Shown here piece by piece: positions 61,080-64,000 of a DNA stretch of 64,000 bases. Under the pieces are notes generated by a model. The model worked only from the letters and a program-made list of their open reading frames with translations, was not told the origin of the DNA and made no database searches. Origin of the DNA: Serinus canaria (taxonomy: Eukaryota; Chordata; Aves; Passeriformes; Fringillidae); assembly GCF_022539315.1 (NCBI RefSeq), contig NC_066343.1:1426001-1490000 (forward strand), in the 5' to 3' direction. The position numbers and the translations under genes were made by a program. Within the stretch, counting starts at the first letter, position 1; every line of letters begins with the position of its first letter.

Positions 61080-62580
61080 ATAGAATCATGGAATCATAGA
61101 GTATTAAGGGTTGGACCTTAAAGATCATTGAGTACCGAACACCACTTCCAGATGCAGGGACACCTCCCACTAGATTGGTTTATGCAAGGCCTTATCCAAA
61201 CTGGCCTTGAACACTTTGAGATTTGTGGCGACTGCAACCTCCCTAGGCAACCTGTTCCAGTATTTCACATCCCTCAGAGTGAAAAAATTCTTCCTAATAT
61301 GTAACCTAAATTTTCCCTCTTTGTTTGTACTCATTCCTTGTGCTATCACTACAGATCCTAATAAAGAGTTTCTCTCCAGCTTTCCAGTAGGCCCCCTTCA
61401 GTTACTGGAAGGTTGTGAGGAGGTCTCCATACAACCTTCTCTTTTCCAGAAGAGCCCCAACTTTCTCAACCTGTCTTCTTAAGAGAGATGCTCCAGTCCT
61501 CTTATCAACTGCTTGGCTCTCCTCTGGACTTGCTCCAACAGCTCCACGTCCTCCTGCTGTTGGGCCACCAGAACTGTACACAGCACTCCAGGTGGGGTCC
61601 CACAAGAGCAGAGCAGAGGGGCAGAATCACCTCCTTCATCCTGCTGGCCACACTCCTTTGGATGCAGCCCAGAACGTGTTTGTCTCGCTGGGCTGTGAGT
61701 GCGCGCTGCCGGCTCATGTTGAGTTTTTCATCAGCCATCACCACCAAGTCTTTCTCCTCTGGGCTGCTCTCACTCACTTCTCTGCCCAACCTGTAGGTGT
61801 GTTTGGGATTGGCACGACCCAAGTGTAGGACCTTGCACTTTGCTTTCTTGAACTCCATGAGGTTTGCATGGATCCACGTCTCAAACATGTCAAGGTCCCT
61901 CTGGATGGCATTGCTTCCTTCCAACATGTCAACTGCAACTCACATCTTGGTGTTGCCAGCAAACTTGCTTGGGGTGCACTCAATATCACTGTCCCTGTCA
62001 CCAGCAAAGACAATGAACAGTATCACCTTAGAGGTGACTCCCCCAGAAGTCACCTCTAAGAAACACTGCTTTTCAGTGGTCTCTATGTGGACAATGAGTC
62101 ATTGACCAAAACTCTCTGGGAGGCAGTCCAGACAGTTCTTCATCCACCCAGTGCTCCATCCACCAGATGCCTGTCTGCTCAATGTAGGAACAGGGATATC
62201 ATGTGGAACAGTATCAAACACCTTGCATAAGTCCAGGTAGGCACTGTCAGTTGCTCTGCCCCATCCACCAATGCAGTAGCACATCACAGAAGGTCACCAA
62301 TATGGGCCTTTCTAAAGCCATGATGGCTGTTACCAGCCACTGCTTTGTTTTTCATGTGTCTTAGCATGGTTTCCATGAGAATTGACTGGTCTTGCACTTT
62401 CCCCTTTTAAAAATGAAGGTTAGATTTCCCTTTTTCTAATCACTGGTAATTTCACCTAGTTGCCACAACTTTAAAATAAAATCTCAGCTGTCGGCTTAGC
62501 AACTTAGTCTACTAACTCCCTCAGAACACACAGATTAATTTTATCAGGTCCTGGGGACCTGATAATATCTGATAGTATCA
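61080..62580 (-). mobile_element. CR1 LINE, 5'-truncated, with small inverted repeat
   Basis: Read on the minus strand, it contains reverse transcriptase (YLDLCKVFDTVPHDI near 62200-62260). A gap follows, then the C-terminal ORF2 segment: EGSNAIQRDLDMFETW, CKVLHLGRANPKHTY, DKHVLGCIQRSVASRMKE. The 3' UTR follows and ends in CATGATTCTATG near 61080. The catalytic FADD box reads FAGN (about 61947-61965), so the enzyme is dead. A 13-bp inverted repeat (62027-62060) sits where RT sequence is missing. Confidence 0.87.
62027..62060. repeat. 13-bp inverted repeat inside CR1
   Basis: CTTAGAGGTGACT (62027-62039) and its exact complement (62048-62060) flank an 8-nt loop. They lie at the point where the CR1 reading skips part of the reverse transcriptase. 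Confidence 0.9.
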
Positions 62581-64000
62581 ACATCTTCCTACAACTCTAA
62601 TTTCTGATAAGAGATGAGTTTCATGGAGGTTTCTCCCTTCTGTGTTTCCTGTTGATAGAGAATATACTATGTACAGTCTGTGCTCAATATGCTGGGGCTG
62701 TGAAGTACATTCATAGGAGACTGTGGCAGTGATGGGACCAAGACCCACCCCAGCATGGCTTGGTATGCACCAAAGTGTGTTTTTGTCTCTTGATTGTCCA
62801 CTTTGGAGAATCATTTGTAGTGTGTCTGTTTGGAGCTATCTCCCTGACACAGAAGTCAGACCCCTATTTCAAAGTAGGGACCCAGCATGAGATCCAGGCA
62901 GCTAGATCTTAGGGCTGGAATACGGTTCTTAGGTTTTAATGCTGCATTGCCTACTCAAGACTATGGATGATAGTTATGGTGATATTGGGCATTTGTTGAA
63001 CTCCTAGACCTCAGATTAGTATTTTACCTATATTTTCCTCATAACACAGAGCATTAATTGCATTTAAAAGCCTGCCTTTTCTGACTCTGATTAACATTAA
63101 AGAGAGTAATGAAGCCTAGCATTGCAAATGTTTGGCCGTAGTCTCTATGTCATGCAATAATAGTGTCAATACTTTATAAAATATTAGTAATGTTATAGCA
63201 CATTTTGTAGGTTTCTTGGACTATGTTGAGATGCCTAGATAATTCTGAAACATTTTGTTTTTCATACATATTTGCTTTTGCCTTTACAATTCAAATTGAC
63301 AATCTCAGTTATTTTGCAATGGGGCTGTTAGTTTCTTGTGCAAATAATTAAGTCTACCCTTTGGCAAAATTCAGATATGGTCAAGTCTCCTCAACTCCGT
63401 CTCCCAAATAATATCAAGCCATTAAAAAAATGCTGCTTTGTACACAGAAATACCTGAGTTCATGCATTTCAGTAGGTATGTTTATATTATGAGATCAGAA
63501 CCAACTTTATCCTTTAAATACCAGTAATTAAGTTCTATAAAGTGTAAATAATTTAAAGTAAAAGTAACTTTCCTAGAATTCACTGTCAAGGTTTCACTCT
63601 CTTAACTAAAAAGATCATGAATCACAGTCACCAATGTTATCACACCTAATCCTCAGAAACTGACTCAATTTACTATTTCTGATTGGAGAAAACCAGCACT
63701 AATAATTGTAATCCCCACTTTTTATCCCAGATTGTGACCTAAATCAATAGCATTTTTTGATAGAACAAAAAAATCGTAGATATTGATATCATTCAATTGT
63801 GTATAATGTGTGTAGCTGTTTAATCTTTTGAGGCCATCACATAGCTTTGTAAATGATATATTAATATTAAAATATCAAAAATAAGATTAAATTATGCTAT
63901 AAAATCAAGCAATTTATGAAAGTTGAAACAGTTACTTCCTCTGCTAAAGATTTACTTTCTTTGAAAAAAATTAAATTACTGAAAAATTAATTTCATGAAG

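Larger units (their letters stand above)
37477..64000. other. ADGRV1: ADGRV1 long intron (5' part)
   Basis: At least 26.5 kb follows the TM1/TM2 exon with no sequence fitting the next receptor exons. Recognised contents are a solo LTR, two tandem arrays, two LTR-like blocks and a CR1, listed separately. The stretches 37477-39720, 42705-47900, 48331-57400 and 57721-61079 are AT-rich and I see no gene in them. A 25-bp repeat lies at 45546-45570 and 45575-45599. A hairpin lies at 48443-48475, and an A/C-rich run at 59925-60030. The end 62581-64000 is also unrecognised. Confidence 0.8.

Noticed and set aside
61505..61927. A 140-codon minus-strand frame as a host gene
   Set aside because: It is the C-terminal part of CR1 ORF2 with a mutated catalytic box nearby.
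37477..64000. Further ADGRV1 exons (TM2-TM7)
   Set aside because: No frame flanked by splice sites matches the expected helices, so the next exon must lie downstream of the window.

Overview
The window is vertebrate nuclear DNA, very probably from a songbird. It is AT-rich and split by long introns. It carries CR1 non-LTR retrotransposons and several endogenous-retrovirus (ERV) LTRs of types I recognise from passerine genomes. The only protein-coding gene I can support is ADGRV1 (also GPR98, VLGR1 or MASS1), the giant adhesion GPCR of hair-cell ankle links and photoreceptors. It lies on the + strand. ADGRV1 is Z-linked in birds to my knowledge, so a Z-chromosome origin is likely; that is inference.

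Gene layout. Seventeen consecutive coding exons lie between 352 and 37476. Every splice phase agrees. Together they hold 4159 coding bases, which is 1386 whole codons after the single base that completes an upstream codon. Exons 352-10362 encode the last Calx-beta repeats. Exons 17615-31561 carry the segment leading into the GAIN domain. Exon 32550-32710 holds the GPCR proteolysis site (GPS) with an intact His-Met/Ser cleavage triplet. Exon 37376-37476 encodes the rest of TM1, intracellular loop 1 and the start of TM2. The 5' exons (most of the huge ectodomain) and the 3' exons (TM2-TM7, cytoplasmic tail, PDZ ligand) lie outside. The last 26.5 kb is one intron with no recognisable exon.

Mobile elements. 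There are three sizeable CR1 copies: 23430-25990 (+), 32922-35190 (-, reverse transcriptase deleted) and 61080-62580 (-). A short CR1 3' end lies at 15940-16205. Three solo LTRs have 6-bp target-site duplications: 2932-3590, 23954-24340 (nested in a CR1) and 39727-40294. A two-LTR ERV in minus orientation spans 10644-15277, with a clear polypurine tract but no matching target-site duplication. Further LTR-like sequence lies at 2195-2640, 19655-20300, 21042-22100, 47919-48322 and 57420-57720.

Other structure. A perfect 55-bp inverted repeat with a 1-nt centre lies inside a CR1 (25161-25271). Shorter hairpins lie at 30090-30167, 39834-39879, 48443-48475 and 62027-62060. Tandem arrays are (AC/AT)n at 18137-18269, (TGAA)n at 40654-40724 and (GATA/GGAT)n at 42391-42704. 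I found no new biological system. The window is the 3' half of a known receptor gene plus ordinary avian transposable-element history, with a few rearrangements worth checking.
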